Assembly: GCA_014800245.1 (NCBI GenBank)
Contig: JAAVGM010000012.1
Coordinates: 1-54,331 of the forward strand
Length of the DNA: 54,331 nt
Reading direction: 5' to 3'
Source: Bacteroidales bacterium
GTDB taxonomy: Bacteria; Bacteroidota; Bacteroidia; Bacteroidales; Muribaculaceae
Shown piece after piece: positions 44,517 to 52,492 of the stretch. Position 1 is the stretch's first letter, and each line of letters starts with the position of its first letter. Made by a program: the position numbers and the translations under genes. Below the pieces are notes generated by a model that saw nothing but the letters and a program-made list of their open reading frames with translations, made no database searches and was not told the DNA's origin.

Positions 44517-46220
44517 TTATTTCTTCATCTCCTTTGCCCAGGTATCTTTCAGACCGATAGTCTTATTGAATACCGGTTTTTCGGGCGTGGAATCAGGATC
44601 CACAACATAATATCCGAGGCGAACGAACTGATAATTGTCGCCGGCCTTTATTCTCTCAGCCAACCAAGGCTCGATCTTTGCATTGGTGCGCACCTTGAGA
44701 GAGTCGGGATTTAGAAGGTCGCGGAAATCTCCTTCCTCTGCCGAAGGATTCTCCACAGCGAAGAGACGATCATAGTCGCGAATCTCAGCCTCGACGGCTG
44801 TAGGAGCAGAAACCCAATGGAGCGTGCCTTTCACCTTGCGATCGGCACCCGGAAGACCGCTACGAGTTTCGGGATCATATGTTGCATAAATCTCCTCAAT
44901 TTCGCCATTTTCATCCTTTTTTACGCCTGTGCATTTGATAATGTAAGCACCTTTAAGGCGTACCTCCTTATCGGGCGACATACGGAAGAATTTCTTGGGG
45001 GGATTCTCCATAAAGTCTTCTCGTTCGATCCAGAGTTCGCGGGTGAAGGGCATTTCATGCTGTCCCTCTTCAAGATTTTCAGGATTATTATCCATAGTCA
45101 TCATCTCGGTCTGTCCCTCCGGATAGTTGGTAAGGATAAGTTTGACAGGATTTTGAATCACGCTGACACGAGTGGCAGTCTTATTCAGGTCCTCTCTCAC
45201 GGAATGTTCGAGAAGCTCGATATGATTCAAAGCTTCATATTTAGTGTAGCCGATCTTCTTTACAAACTCCTTTATAGACGAGGGGGTATATCCTCTGCGA
45301 CGGAGACCGCGAAGGGTCGGCATTCGGGGATCATCCCAGCCGTTAACCAATCCCTCCTTTACGAGCTGGAGGAGTTTGCGTTTCGACATCACGGTATATG
45401 TGAGGTTGAGACGATTGAATTCAATCTGACGCGGGCAGTAAGACTCATCAGCAAGCTCTTTCACGAAATACTCATAAAGAGGACGGTGGGGCACAAATTC
45501 GAGAGTGCAGATGGAATGGGTCACCCCCTCGAAATAGTCGCTCTGACCATGTGCGAAGTCATACATAGGATACACTTTCCACTGATCTCCTGTGCGCCAA
45601 TGGGGAGTTTTGATGATTCGATACATGATCGGATCGCGGAAATGCATATTATCGGAAGCCATGTCGATCTTGGCGCGAAGCACCATCGATCCCTCCTCGA
45701 ACTCTCCCTTGTTCATTCTATAGAAAAGGTCGAGGTTCTCCTCTACGGGACGATCGCGGAACGGAGAGTTCTCGCCCGGGCGAGTGGGGGTTCCTTTCTG
45801 ACGGGCGATCTCTTCCGAAGACTGCTCATCGACATAAGCTTTCCCCTCCTTTATGAGGCGGACAGCGAGATCGAACAACTGAGGGAAGTAGTCGCTGGCA
45901 TAATATAGACGGTCGCCCCAATCAAAGCCGAGCCAATGGATATCCTCCTTGATAGCTTCCACATATTCAGTATCCTCCTTCTGAGGGTTGGTGTCGTCGA
46001 AGCGAAGGTTGCAGGTGCCTCCGAATTTCTCGGCAGCTCCGAAGTCCATTATAAATGCCTTAGCATGGCCGATATGGAGATATCCGTTAGGTTCGGGCGG
46101 GAAACGTGTATTGAGTCGTCCGCCGTTCTTTCCGGCAGCAAGATCGTTGACAATCTCCTGCTCTACAAAGTTCAGACCGTTCTCATTGACGGTAGCTTCT
46201 TCCTTTATTATTTCAGTCAT
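44517..46220 (-). CDS. glnS: Glutaminyl-tRNA synthetase
   Basis: This 567-aa class I synthetase charges tRNA-Gln with glutamine. The HIGH motif is HIGH (49-52, in PNGYLHIGHAKA), and the KMSKS counterpart is VMSKRKL (near 278). RFDDTNP, WGDRLYYAS and the C-terminal anticodon-binding beta-barrels are typical. Presence of GlnRS means this organism does not depend on transamidation for Gln-tRNA. It is flanked by its own promoter and terminator, so it is monocistronic. Confidence 0.97.
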   Translation of the reverse strand: MTEIIKEEATVNENGLNFVEQEIVNDLAAGKNGGRLNTRFPPEPNGYLHIGHAKAFIMDFGAAEKFGGTCNLRFDDTNPQKEDTEYVEAIKEDIHWLGFDWGDRLYYASDYFPQLFDLAVRLIKEGKAYVDEQSSEEIARQKGTPTRPGENSPFRDRPVEENLDLFYRMNKGEFEEGSMVLRAKIDMASDNMHFRDPIMYRIIKTPHWRTGDQWKVYPMYDFAHGQSDYFEGVTHSICTLEFVPHRPLYEYFVKELADESYCPRQIEFNRLNLTYTVMSKRKLLQLVKEGLVNGWDDPRMPTLRGLRRRGYTPSSIKEFVKKIGYTKYEALNHIELLEHSVREDLNKTATRVSVIQNPVKLILTNYPEGQTEMMTMDNNPENLEEGQHEMPFTRELWIEREDFMENPPKKFFRMSPDKEVRLKGAYIIKCTGVKKDENGEIEEIYATYDPETRSGLPGADRKVKGTLHWVSAPTAVEAEIRDYDRLFAVENPSAEEGDFRDLLNPDSLKVRTNAKIEPWLAERIKAGDNYQFVRLGYYVVDPDSTPEKPVFNKTIGLKDTWAKEMKK

Positions 46221-46284
46221 TGATATCGTAGGTTATATTGGGTTCGTCGGAATTTCTTATTCAACGGAACCGCTGAGTTAAAGC

Positions 46285-46316
46285 GCAAAATTACAAAAAA
46301 ATTATGAAAAAGCAAA
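46285..46316 (-). promoter_or_regulatory. Promoter of glnS
   Basis: On the minus strand, TTTG (46313-46316), 19 bases, then TAATTTTGC (46285-46293). It is about 65 bases before the glnS ATG. Confidence 0.78.
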
Positions 46317-46645
46317 GGGCAATTCTAAACCGAAGGTAAAGAATCGCCCTTGAATTTCTCAGATGAGAGTTTTTGATAATGACTTTAAGAGGTTAAGGGA
46401 ATCAATTTACGGAGAACCTATTGAAAGAAGTGCCGTCGAGGACAACGCAAGTTCTTGCGAATTGACGTACAAAATTGAGCGTGGAAGTTCTCGGTTTTTT
46501 TGTAATATTCAGCTTAACTTTAGAGTCGGAAAACTTGTTGGAGGAATCGTGACTCATAGGCAAATTATTATTTTTGAATTACGATTATATAACGCTTGGG
46601 GAAATAAAAATATTATATATCCGGAAGAAAAATTTGCCTTAAAAA
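46294..46645. other. Intergenic region between glnS and the sigma-factor gene
   Basis: A hairpin with a mismatch can form at 46315-46351 (AAGGGCaATTCT with AGAATcGCCCTT). A 109-codon frame on the plus strand (46363-46692) looks spurious: it runs into the sigma-gene terminator and has no family features. Nothing else was recognised. Confidence 0.5.
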
Positions 46646-46685
46646 ATTATCGTCCGGCTCATGGAGGAAACCATGAAACCGGACG
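46642..46685 (-). terminator. Intrinsic terminator of the sigma-factor gene
   Basis: CGTCCGG (46651-46657) pairs with CCGGACG (46679-46685), with an inner CATGG/CCATG pair. On the minus strand a T-rich run (ATAATTTTTTAA) follows. Confidence 0.85.
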
Positions 46686-46755
46686 GAAATAAGTTCTTTG
46701 TTTTTTTACATCCGACATCCGAAGCGCATCCGGCAGGGGAAGGCTCTCATAGAGG

Positions 46756-47346
46756 TCAGAGGGTAAGGATAATTTCTTTTTCCTGGGCGAGACGACGCAG
46801 ATTAAGGATAGCGTATCTCATGCGGCCCAAAGCTGTGTTGATGCTTACGCCTGTGATTTCAGCAATCTCCTTGAAGCTGAGATTTTTGTAATATCTCATT
46901 TCAAGCACTTCGCGCTGAAGATCGGGAAGTTCCTGAATAAGGTATTTCACATCTTCGCGAATCTGGTCGGAGATAATCATATCTTCGATTGTTTGTTCGC
47001 ATAGTTCCTTGCGATTAAGGATATTTACATCCGTAAGGTCGGACGACTGAAGGTTTTCAGCTTTCTCCTGACGATAATAATCTATGATGAGATTATGCGC
47101 GATACGGGAAATCCAAGCAGGAAATTTTCCATTTTCTGTGTAACGTCCCTGGCGAATCGTATTGATAGCCTTTACGAAAGTTTCCTGAAAGATGTCGTTG
47201 GCGATATCTTCATTCTTGATTATTCGGAGAATATAGTTGAAGATACGGTTCTGATGACGTTTCAGAAGCTGATCGAATGCTGAATTAGAGCCTTCCGCGT
47301 AAGCTTTGACCAACTGCTCGTCGGTCATGCTTGAATAATTTGCCAT
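46756..47346 (-). CDS. ECF-type RNA polymerase sigma factor
   Basis: This 196-aa sigma-70-family protein has region 2 (about 25-95, FNYILRIIKNEDIANDIFQE and FPAWISRIAHNLIIDYYR) and region 4 (about 130-185, LPDLQREVLEMRYYKNLSFKEIA with helix-turn-helix ITGVSINTALGRMRYA). It lacks regions 1 and 3, as expected for extracytoplasmic-function sigma factors. No anti-sigma gene of FecR type is next to it, so it is not of the SusC-linked group and control is probably by another route. It is transcribed alone from a good promoter with a 5' leader of about 145 bases. Confidence 0.93.
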   Translation of the reverse strand: MANYSSMTDEQLVKAYAEGSNSAFDQLLKRHQNRIFNYILRIIKNEDIANDIFQETFVKAINTIRQGRYTENGKFPAWISRIAHNLIIDYYRQEKAENLQSSDLTDVNILNRKELCEQTIEDMIISDQIREDVKYLIQELPDLQREVLEMRYYKNLSFKEIAEITGVSINTALGRMRYAILNLRRLAQEKEIILTL

Positions 47347-47491
47347 GCTGATGTTAAATGTTGGTTGTGTAATTATTTTTCGATAGGCGTTGGGTTAAAT
47401 AATGAAAATGAATTTTTAATAATAAAATGGTTGGGTTAATTAGCTAACAAAAATAAGTTGCTTATTAAAATCGCTTAATAGTTTCTTATTT
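47347..47491 (-). other. Leader of the sigma-factor transcript
   Basis: The start site inferred from the promoter at 47498-47529 is near 47492, so about 145 untranslated bases precede the ATG. They are A+T-rich (T-runs and TTAACC repeats) with no strong hairpin seen. Confidence 0.45.
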
Positions 47492-47497
47492 TCGAAT

Positions 47498-47529
47498 GCA
47501 AAGATATAATGTTCGAGAGTTATTTGCAA
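47498..47529 (-). promoter_or_regulatory. Promoter of the sigma-factor gene
   Basis: On the minus strand, TTG (47527-47529), 20 bases, then TATCTTTGC (47498-47506). This is a full consensus match. Confidence 0.8.
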
Positions 47530-47597
47530 GAGAAAAAGAGAAAAAATTCTAAAATAATTGTTAAATCACACAATAAACCGAACTTTTGTACGTGATA

Positions 47598-47637
47598 AGC
47601 GCCCCAAAAAGCAAGATGAAAGCATTTTTGGGGCGCT
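47598..47637 (-). terminator. Terminator after prmA
   Basis: AGCGCCCCAAAAAGC (47598-47612) pairs with GC-A-TTTTTGGGGCGCT (47622-47637), a stem of about 15 bp, 30 bases after the prmA stop. Confidence 0.8.
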
Positions 47638-47667
47638 ATATGAGCGTTGTAAAAAGAAAATTGAGGT

Positions 47668-48516
47668 TTAGCTGTTTTTTGAAAGTCGGAGTGCTGTCCA
47701 CCCGGCCTCTGAAACCAATCGGCTTTCCTCTTTGAGACCATATTTATTTGCAGCCTCCATAATCAAAGGGATATCCTCTTCATAGAATCCGCTTAGAAGC
47801 ATGGTGCCTCCCGGATTAAGAGCTGAGGCGTAGCGATCGATATCGGCAAGGATGATGTTTCGGTTGATATTGGCAAAGAGGAAATCTGCTGCACTAATTT
47901 CACTTAATGCAGATGCATCTCCATGTATGAAACGGACATCGCAATTATTAAGGGAAGCATTGTCCACGGCATTTTCATATGCAGGCTTGTCGATCTCAAT
48001 TCCGGTAACGTTTTCCGCCCCTCTCATCTTTGCAAGGAAAGAGAGGATGCCGGTGCCGGTGCCCATATCTATGACGCTTTTCCCTTCGAGAGGGAGCGAA
48101 AGGATATGACGCATCATCTGCGATGTAGTGTCGTGATGCCCTGTGCCGAAAGCCATCTTGGGGTCGATCACGATATCATATTTTGCCGGGGGAACATCCT
48201 TATGGAATGTGGAATGGACCACACACAAGTCGTCAATGAGAATCGGCTTGAAATAATTCTTTTCCCATTCTGAATTCCAGTCTTCTCCCTTTATAAATTC
48301 AGATGAAATTGCAATCTCTGCCTCAAAAGGGAAATCCTGAAGGGCTTCCTTTGCCAAATTCTCACCATCCTCAGATGCACGGATATAAGCTGTGAGTCCG
48401 GATTCATCGGGTTCGAAAGATTCAAATCCGGCGTCAGCCAGGAAAGCCGCCGCGAGGTCGGTGGCATCAGTTGAACAAGGGGAGAGGTCAACTCTTACAG
48501 AAAGGTAATCGTTCAT
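47668..48516 (-). CDS. prmA: Ribosomal protein L11 methyltransferase
   Basis: This 282-aa SAM-dependent enzyme trimethylates ribosomal protein L11. The N-terminal substrate-recognition domain (about 1-90) is followed by a Rossmann methyltransferase with FGTGHHDTT, the cofactor loop DMGTGTGILSF and the catalytic-site stretch FANINRNI. The start overlaps the upstream 114-aa gene by 4 bases, so it is the last gene of the small membrane-protein cluster. Confidence 0.93.
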   Translation of the reverse strand: MNDYLSVRVDLSPCSTDATDLAAAFLADAGFESFEPDESGLTAYIRASEDGENLAKEALQDFPFEAEIAISSEFIKGEDWNSEWEKNYFKPILIDDLCVVHSTFHKDVPPAKYDIVIDPKMAFGTGHHDTTSQMMRHILSLPLEGKSVIDMGTGTGILSFLAKMRGAENVTGIEIDKPAYENAVDNASLNNCDVRFIHGDASALSEISAADFLFANINRNIILADIDRYASALNPGGTMLLSGFYEEDIPLIMEAANKYGLKEESRLVSEAGWTALRLSKNS

Positions 48517-48857
48517 TTCTTCTTTCCTTTAATGAATTTATATACTTTTTTGCCGGAGCCGAAAAGCGACATTCCGATCATTATATAATCAAGATAATTC
48601 AATCCGGTGAGGAGCTTGGTGGCTATCGAGCCGGCTTTTGCTAATTTGGAGCTGCTCGAACTGTCGTTTCCGAATGCCTTGCGATGACGGATATGATCCA
48701 CCTTATTAATCACTTTCGACTTGCAGAACTCCTTCTGGAGCGCCACAAGGGCACGCTGATAGCGGAGTTCCTCGATTGTGTAACCCTTGAAGTCTTTTTT
48801 TGCATCCACAGCATCATTGGATTTCTGGGATGCCTTTTCTATATCTTTATCGCGCAT
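48513..48857 (-). CDS. 114-aa basic protein upstream of prmA
   Basis: This 114-aa protein has a charged N-terminal half (ELRYQRALVALQKEFCKSKV), a Ser run (NDSSSSSKLAK), a short hydrophobic stretch near residues 88-102 (LDYIMIGMSLFGSG) and a very basic tail (KFIKGKKK). It is probably membrane-associated. Its family is not recognised by name, but its place after a holin-like gene and before prmA suggests a conserved envelope-stress trio with YtxH proteins. It overlaps prmA by 4 bases and starts 5 bases after the holin-like gene. Confidence 0.75.
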   Translation of the reverse strand: MRDKDIEKASQKSNDAVDAKKDFKGYTIEELRYQRALVALQKEFCKSKVINKVDHIRHRKAFGNDSSSSSKLAKAGSIATKLLTGLNYLDYIMIGMSLFGSGKKVYKFIKGKKK

Positions 48858-48862
48858 ATTAG

Positions 48863-49213
48863 TCAGTCTTTAGGGTTGAAAAATAGTCGGGTGATAAACT
48901 TCGCAATCGGGTTGAGAAGCAGGGGACGACGCATTAGGAATAAAATCAACAACAGCACACACACCACTCCTGCCATCGCGCAATATGCAAGAGCCGGAGC
49001 CATGAAAAGCTTGAAAAGCTCAGCGCCGGCAAAAGCGAGCATAAGAAGCACGGCAAATCCCAAAAGCATACACACCGCACCGATGATCAGAGTGGCCATT
49101 AGCATGGTGAACTTCTCAGCCACCGTGAATTTCGCATATTCCACCTCCAACTTTATCCAGTTGGTGGATTGTGCGAATATATCTTTGATTTCATCAATAA
49201 GTTTTTCTTTCAT
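48863..49213 (-). CDS. Holin-superfamily (YqjD/PspA-type) membrane protein
   Basis: This 116-aa protein has an amphipathic N-terminus (KEKLIDEIKDIFAQSTNWIKLEVE in part) and two transmembrane helices (about 35-62 and 75-95), ending in a basic tail. The pattern matches the phage_holin_3_6 family, which despite its name is mostly bacterial and often sits beside YtxH genes. It is not evidence of a prophage. The likely role is in the membrane, possibly in stress response. Confidence 0.82.
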   Translation of the reverse strand: MKEKLIDEIKDIFAQSTNWIKLEVEYAKFTVAEKFTMLMATLIIGAVCMLLGFAVLLMLAFAGAELFKLFMAPALAYCAMAGVVCVLLLILFLMRRPLLLNPIAKFITRLFFNPKD

Positions 49214-49232
49214 GCTTTATAAATATAATAAG

Positions 49233-49264
49233 CGGGCAAAGCGACCGGAAAGCCACATTGCCCG
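49233..49264 (-). promoter_or_regulatory. Intercistronic hairpin before the holin-like gene
   Basis: CGGGCAA (49233-49239) pairs with TTGCCCG (49258-49264) in the gap between the second YtxH gene and the holin-like gene. There is no T-tract, so it is probably a processing or stability element. Confidence 0.4.
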
Positions 49265-49295
49265 TAGAAATTTCACAACATAAAGTTGCGTGTTA

Positions 49296-49490
49296 TTACT
49301 CTTCAGCACCGGCAAGTTCAGCCACGAGAGCATCTACTTCCTTATCGCTGATTTTAATACCTTTTTTCTTGAGGATGTTGCAGAGCTTAGTGCGAACATC
49401 TTCCCCTTTTTCAGGAGCGAAGAGGAGAGCTGCGCCGCAGCCGACAATCGCGCCTCCGAGGAAAGCTGAAATTAATGTGAGTGCCTTCAT
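49296..49490 (-). CDS. YtxH-domain small membrane protein
   Basis: This 64-aa protein has an N-terminal transmembrane helix with Gly-rich packing (FLGGAIVGCGAALLFAPEKGE) and the YtxH signature APEKGEDVRTKL. It is a likely paralogue of the next gene upstream. YtxH proteins are general-stress proteins of unknown mechanism. Confidence 0.85.
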   Translation of the reverse strand: MKALTLISAFLGGAIVGCGAALLFAPEKGEDVRTKLCNILKKKGIKISDKEVDALVAELAGAEE

Positions 49491-49542
49491 CTTTTCTATT
49501 TCCTTTTGTTGTATTTAAGAATTTCGTTGGAGAAAGGGGAGA

Positions 49543-49746
49543 TTAGATATGCTTTTCAATCTGATCCTCGATCTCGTCAACGAGCTCTTCCATTTTATCT
49601 TTTTTCAGAGAGATACCCTTTTCTTTAAGGATTTTAATGATTTTGTTTCTTGTGTTCTCTCCTTTTTCAGGAGCAACCAAAAGACCTACTGCAGCACCGG
49701 CCACAGCTCCGCCGATAACGGAAAGAATAATGTGTAATGGCTTCAT
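49543..49746 (-). CDS. YtxH-domain small membrane protein, paralogue
   Basis: This 67-aa protein has an N-terminal helix (VIGGAVAGAAVGLLVAPEKGE) and APEKGENTRNKI, clearly paralogous to the 64-aa gene 52 bases downstream. It is the first gene of a five-gene leftward cluster ending in prmA. No good promoter match could be placed before it. Confidence 0.85.
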   Translation of the reverse strand: MKPLHIILSVIGGAVAGAAVGLLVAPEKGENTRNKIIKILKEKGISLKKDKMEELVDEIEDQIEKHI

Positions 49747-49902
49747 AATTATGTTTTTTATTATTTTAATTTCTTCTTGTTAAGGCAGAAATAAACCCGA
49801 TAAAGAATCTTATTTCCGAGCCTCTTACTTAATAACGCAAATAAGATTAGAAAAGTTTAGGAATCTGTTAAAAAAGATTATCGGATATTTTCAGATATAT
49901 AT

Positions 49903-50451
49903 TTATCTGCAGGCCATAGCCGGAAGATTACAATCTTCCATATATGCCATCACTCCGTTTTGAGAAAGCTCGTAGGGGTGGAAATCTCCATCGGGGGTGA
50001 TCATTTTCACGTGAGAGTCGTCGATGAATGTCATGAAGGGGATCATTTCGCCATCCTTATTTTCAAACGACCATGTCTGTGTGTCGAAATTGAAATCAAG
50101 GCGTGTGGACTCCCCTGTGGCCTGGCATACGATGTCATATCCGCGCCCGTCGCATTTGATTAGATAGCGGCCGTGGTCGGTGTCGATAGCCTTTACCGAA
50201 GCCTCCATGGGATTGTTGCCGCTCCAGAATTCGATTGAATTAAGCACGAGCATATCAGCCAAGGATGTTACCTCATATACTGGGAGAATCCAGAAGGCAA
50301 AGAACACGAGTTCGTTGACAAATTTATTCCCTACCTGATTATTCCAGGAGAGCACTCTTTTTGTGAGAGTGAACGAACCGATACAAGAAGTGAAAGTCAT
50401 GGATGCGCCGGCCAGAAGGATTGCTGCAACGGCTATATTATATTTTCTCAT
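49903..50451 (-). CDS. DUF3332 lipoprotein
   Basis: This 182-aa protein has a signal with lipobox FTSC (Cys23). The mature protein opens with the DUF3332 pattern (IGSFTLTKRVLSWNNQVGNKFVNEL) and has a hydrophobic segment near residues 46-66, then a soluble beta-rich part with YDIVCQATGESTRL. Its function is unknown. The family is common in Bacteroidota and Vibrio. An AT-rich hairpin (49892-49909) overlaps the stop codon. Confidence 0.88.
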   Translation of the reverse strand: MRKYNIAVAAILLAGASMTFTSCIGSFTLTKRVLSWNNQVGNKFVNELVFFAFWILPVYEVTSLADMLVLNSIEFWSGNNPMEASVKAIDTDHGRYLIKCDGRGYDIVCQATGESTRLDFNFDTQTWSFENKDGEMIPFMTFIDDSHVKMITPDGDFHPYELSQNGVMAYMEDCNLPAMACR

Positions 50452-50534
50452 TGTGGATATAGTTTAGCAGTTTTTATAATTTGAAATGTGAAATTACTAA
50501 TAAAAAATGAGATTATCAAATTAAATTTTCACTG

Positions 50535-52448
50535 TTATTCCGAGATATAATAGTAATTATCCTTTATATATAGGAATCCCTCAGCCACAAGAAAAGAGAG
50601 AATCTCCGCTACATCCTCCCTCGGTTGGCGGAAATTATGAGAAATAATCGGGAATCCCACGCCATTAGGGCGCTGCCGGATAAATTCGAGAAGCTGCGGA
50701 ATTAGAGCTTCCTTGCTTTTCTTTGTTTCGGATCCTTTTTTCTTGCGGTCGCGGCAAAGATCGCATTTTCCGCATTCCTCCTCTCTTTTCTCCCCGAAAT
50801 ACTCAAGAAGTATATTTTCCCTGCACTTCTTCCCTTTATCCGAAGAATAGCCTATCATAGCCTCAACACGATCCGAAAGTATTTTTTTTCTTTCCTCAAA
50901 CACGCTATTGGGAATCACCAGATAGCGAGGCTCCTCTCTGGATGTTGGGATATACATATAAGGCATTCTTGATTTCGGAACGTAAGACACCACCTTCGCT
51001 CTTGATAACTCCAAGAAAGACTCATATACTTCCCTTTCGGTTAGAGCTGTCTCAGCAGAGATGATAGTCTCGCTGACATTTACATAATCGGCGAACAGCC
51101 CCGTGTAAAGTCTAAGAATCTTATGCAATACCTTCTCTGCATTAGCCGACAATCCTGAGAGATCATAAAGCTCTTGTCGCTCCACAATAATCATGGCCCT
51201 CGACTTATATTCTGTCTCTTCAAGATATTCAAGATATCCGGATTGTGCCAGAAGATGAAGAGCCGCAAGGCATTGCTTCCGCTGCATCTTATAGATTGCG
51301 CAGAATTTATCAAGATCGAAAGGGAAAAGACGATCATATCCTTCACCTATGGCAATATTAAGGTAATTACATGCACGTTCATAAATCTTTTTAATGATAT
51401 CGCGCTCCGGGAAGTTTTCCGTAACCCTTCTTCTTAATGTAGCGGCATCCTTGGAAGAGGATAGCAGCACAACATATGCTTTCAGCCCATCTCTTCCTGC
51501 ACGGCCCGCCTCCTGATAATACTCCTCCAGAGAGGGAGGCATATCATAATGAATCACGAGACGGACATCCGGTTTGTCGATTCCCATTCCGAATGCATTC
51601 GTGGCCACCATCACCCTCACCATCCCCGACTTCCATTCGTTCTGGCGACGTTCCTTTAGTTCGTAGTCGAGTCCGGCATGGAAATAGGATGCGGAGATAC
51701 CCATGGAATTGAGATATTCGGCAATCTCACGCGTGCGCTTTCGGCTCCTGACATACACTATCGAACTCCCTTGTGTACGGCTAAGGATATGGAACACCTC
51801 ATTGATTTTCGTCTCCGATTTTCGGACAATGTAATTCAGATTAGTTCTTGAAAAACTCATCCTGAATACATTCGGATTCGTCATCGAGAGCTGACGACAT
51901 ATATCCTCCGCCACTTCAGGAGTGGCCGTGGCGGTGAGGGCAAGCACGGGAGCATGGGGCGCAATCTTGCGCAATTCCTTGATGCGAAGATAAGACGGGC
52001 GAAAATCATAACCCCATTGAGATATGCAATGTGCCTCATCCACCACGATCATCTTTATCTTCATCATCCGCAATTGTTGAAGGAAAGTGGAATTGCGAAG
52101 ACGCTCAGGCGAAGTATATACGATTTTCGCACCGGCATTGAAGATTAGTTCCTGAGCAATCCGTCGCTCTTTGGCATTCATAGCCGAATGAAAGAAAACA
52201 GCCTTTATGTGTCGTTTCTTAAGGTTGTCAACCTGATCCTTCATCAAAGAGATAAGAGGGGTAACTACTACTGTGACACCATCCAGCATCATTGCCGGAA
52301 CTTGGAAAGTGATAGATTTTCCACCTCCGGTGGGCATAAGCCCCAGGGTGTCGCGACCTGAAAGCACAGATCTGACTATATCCTCCTGCAAGGGGCGGAA
52401 GGAATCATAGCCCCAATATTTCTTTAGAATATCGACCGGCTCAGACAT
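50535..52448 (-). CDS. recQ: RecQ-family DNA helicase
   Basis: This 637-aa 3'-5' helicase has Walker A MPTGGGKS (38-45), DEAH followed by CISQWGYDFRPSY (the RecQ aromatic loop) and QEAGRAGRDG. The RecQ zinc-binding region near 545-572 has four Cys (KKCRE...ECGKCDLC). The C-terminus is a short winged-helix-like segment (RQRPNGVGFP). No clear HRDC domain is seen, so this is a short RecQ. It lies 44 bases after recJ on the same strand. RecJ and RecQ act together in RecF-pathway repair. Confidence 0.95.
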   Translation of the reverse strand: MSEPVDILKKYWGYDSFRPLQEDIVRSVLSGRDTLGLMPTGGGKSITFQVPAMMLDGVTVVVTPLISLMKDQVDNLKKRHIKAVFFHSAMNAKERRIAQELIFNAGAKIVYTSPERLRNSTFLQQLRMMKIKMIVVDEAHCISQWGYDFRPSYLRIKELRKIAPHAPVLALTATATPEVAEDICRQLSMTNPNVFRMSFSRTNLNYIVRKSETKINEVFHILSRTQGSSIVYVRSRKRTREIAEYLNSMGISASYFHAGLDYELKERRQNEWKSGMVRVMVATNAFGMGIDKPDVRLVIHYDMPPSLEEYYQEAGRAGRDGLKAYVVLLSSSKDAATLRRRVTENFPERDIIKKIYERACNYLNIAIGEGYDRLFPFDLDKFCAIYKMQRKQCLAALHLLAQSGYLEYLEETEYKSRAMIIVERQELYDLSGLSANAEKVLHKILRLYTGLFADYVNVSETIISAETALTEREVYESFLELSRAKVVSYVPKSRMPYMYIPTSREEPRYLVIPNSVFEERKKILSDRVEAMIGYSSDKGKKCRENILLEYFGEKREEECGKCDLCRDRKKKGSETKKSKEALIPQLLEFIRQRPNGVGFPIISHNFRQPREDVAEILSFLVAEGFLYIKDNYYYISE

Positions 52449-52492
52449 ATTTCTTATGTAAAAGTGAAAAATTCCTGATTCTTAGAATCTGT

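Noticed and set aside
46363..46692. 109-codon frame on the plus strand between glnS and the sigma-factor gene
   Set aside because: No family features, no promoter, and it runs through the terminator of the opposing sigma gene.
48863..49213. Holin-like gene as a sign of a prophage
   Set aside because: The family is mostly chromosomal, and no other phage genes are near.
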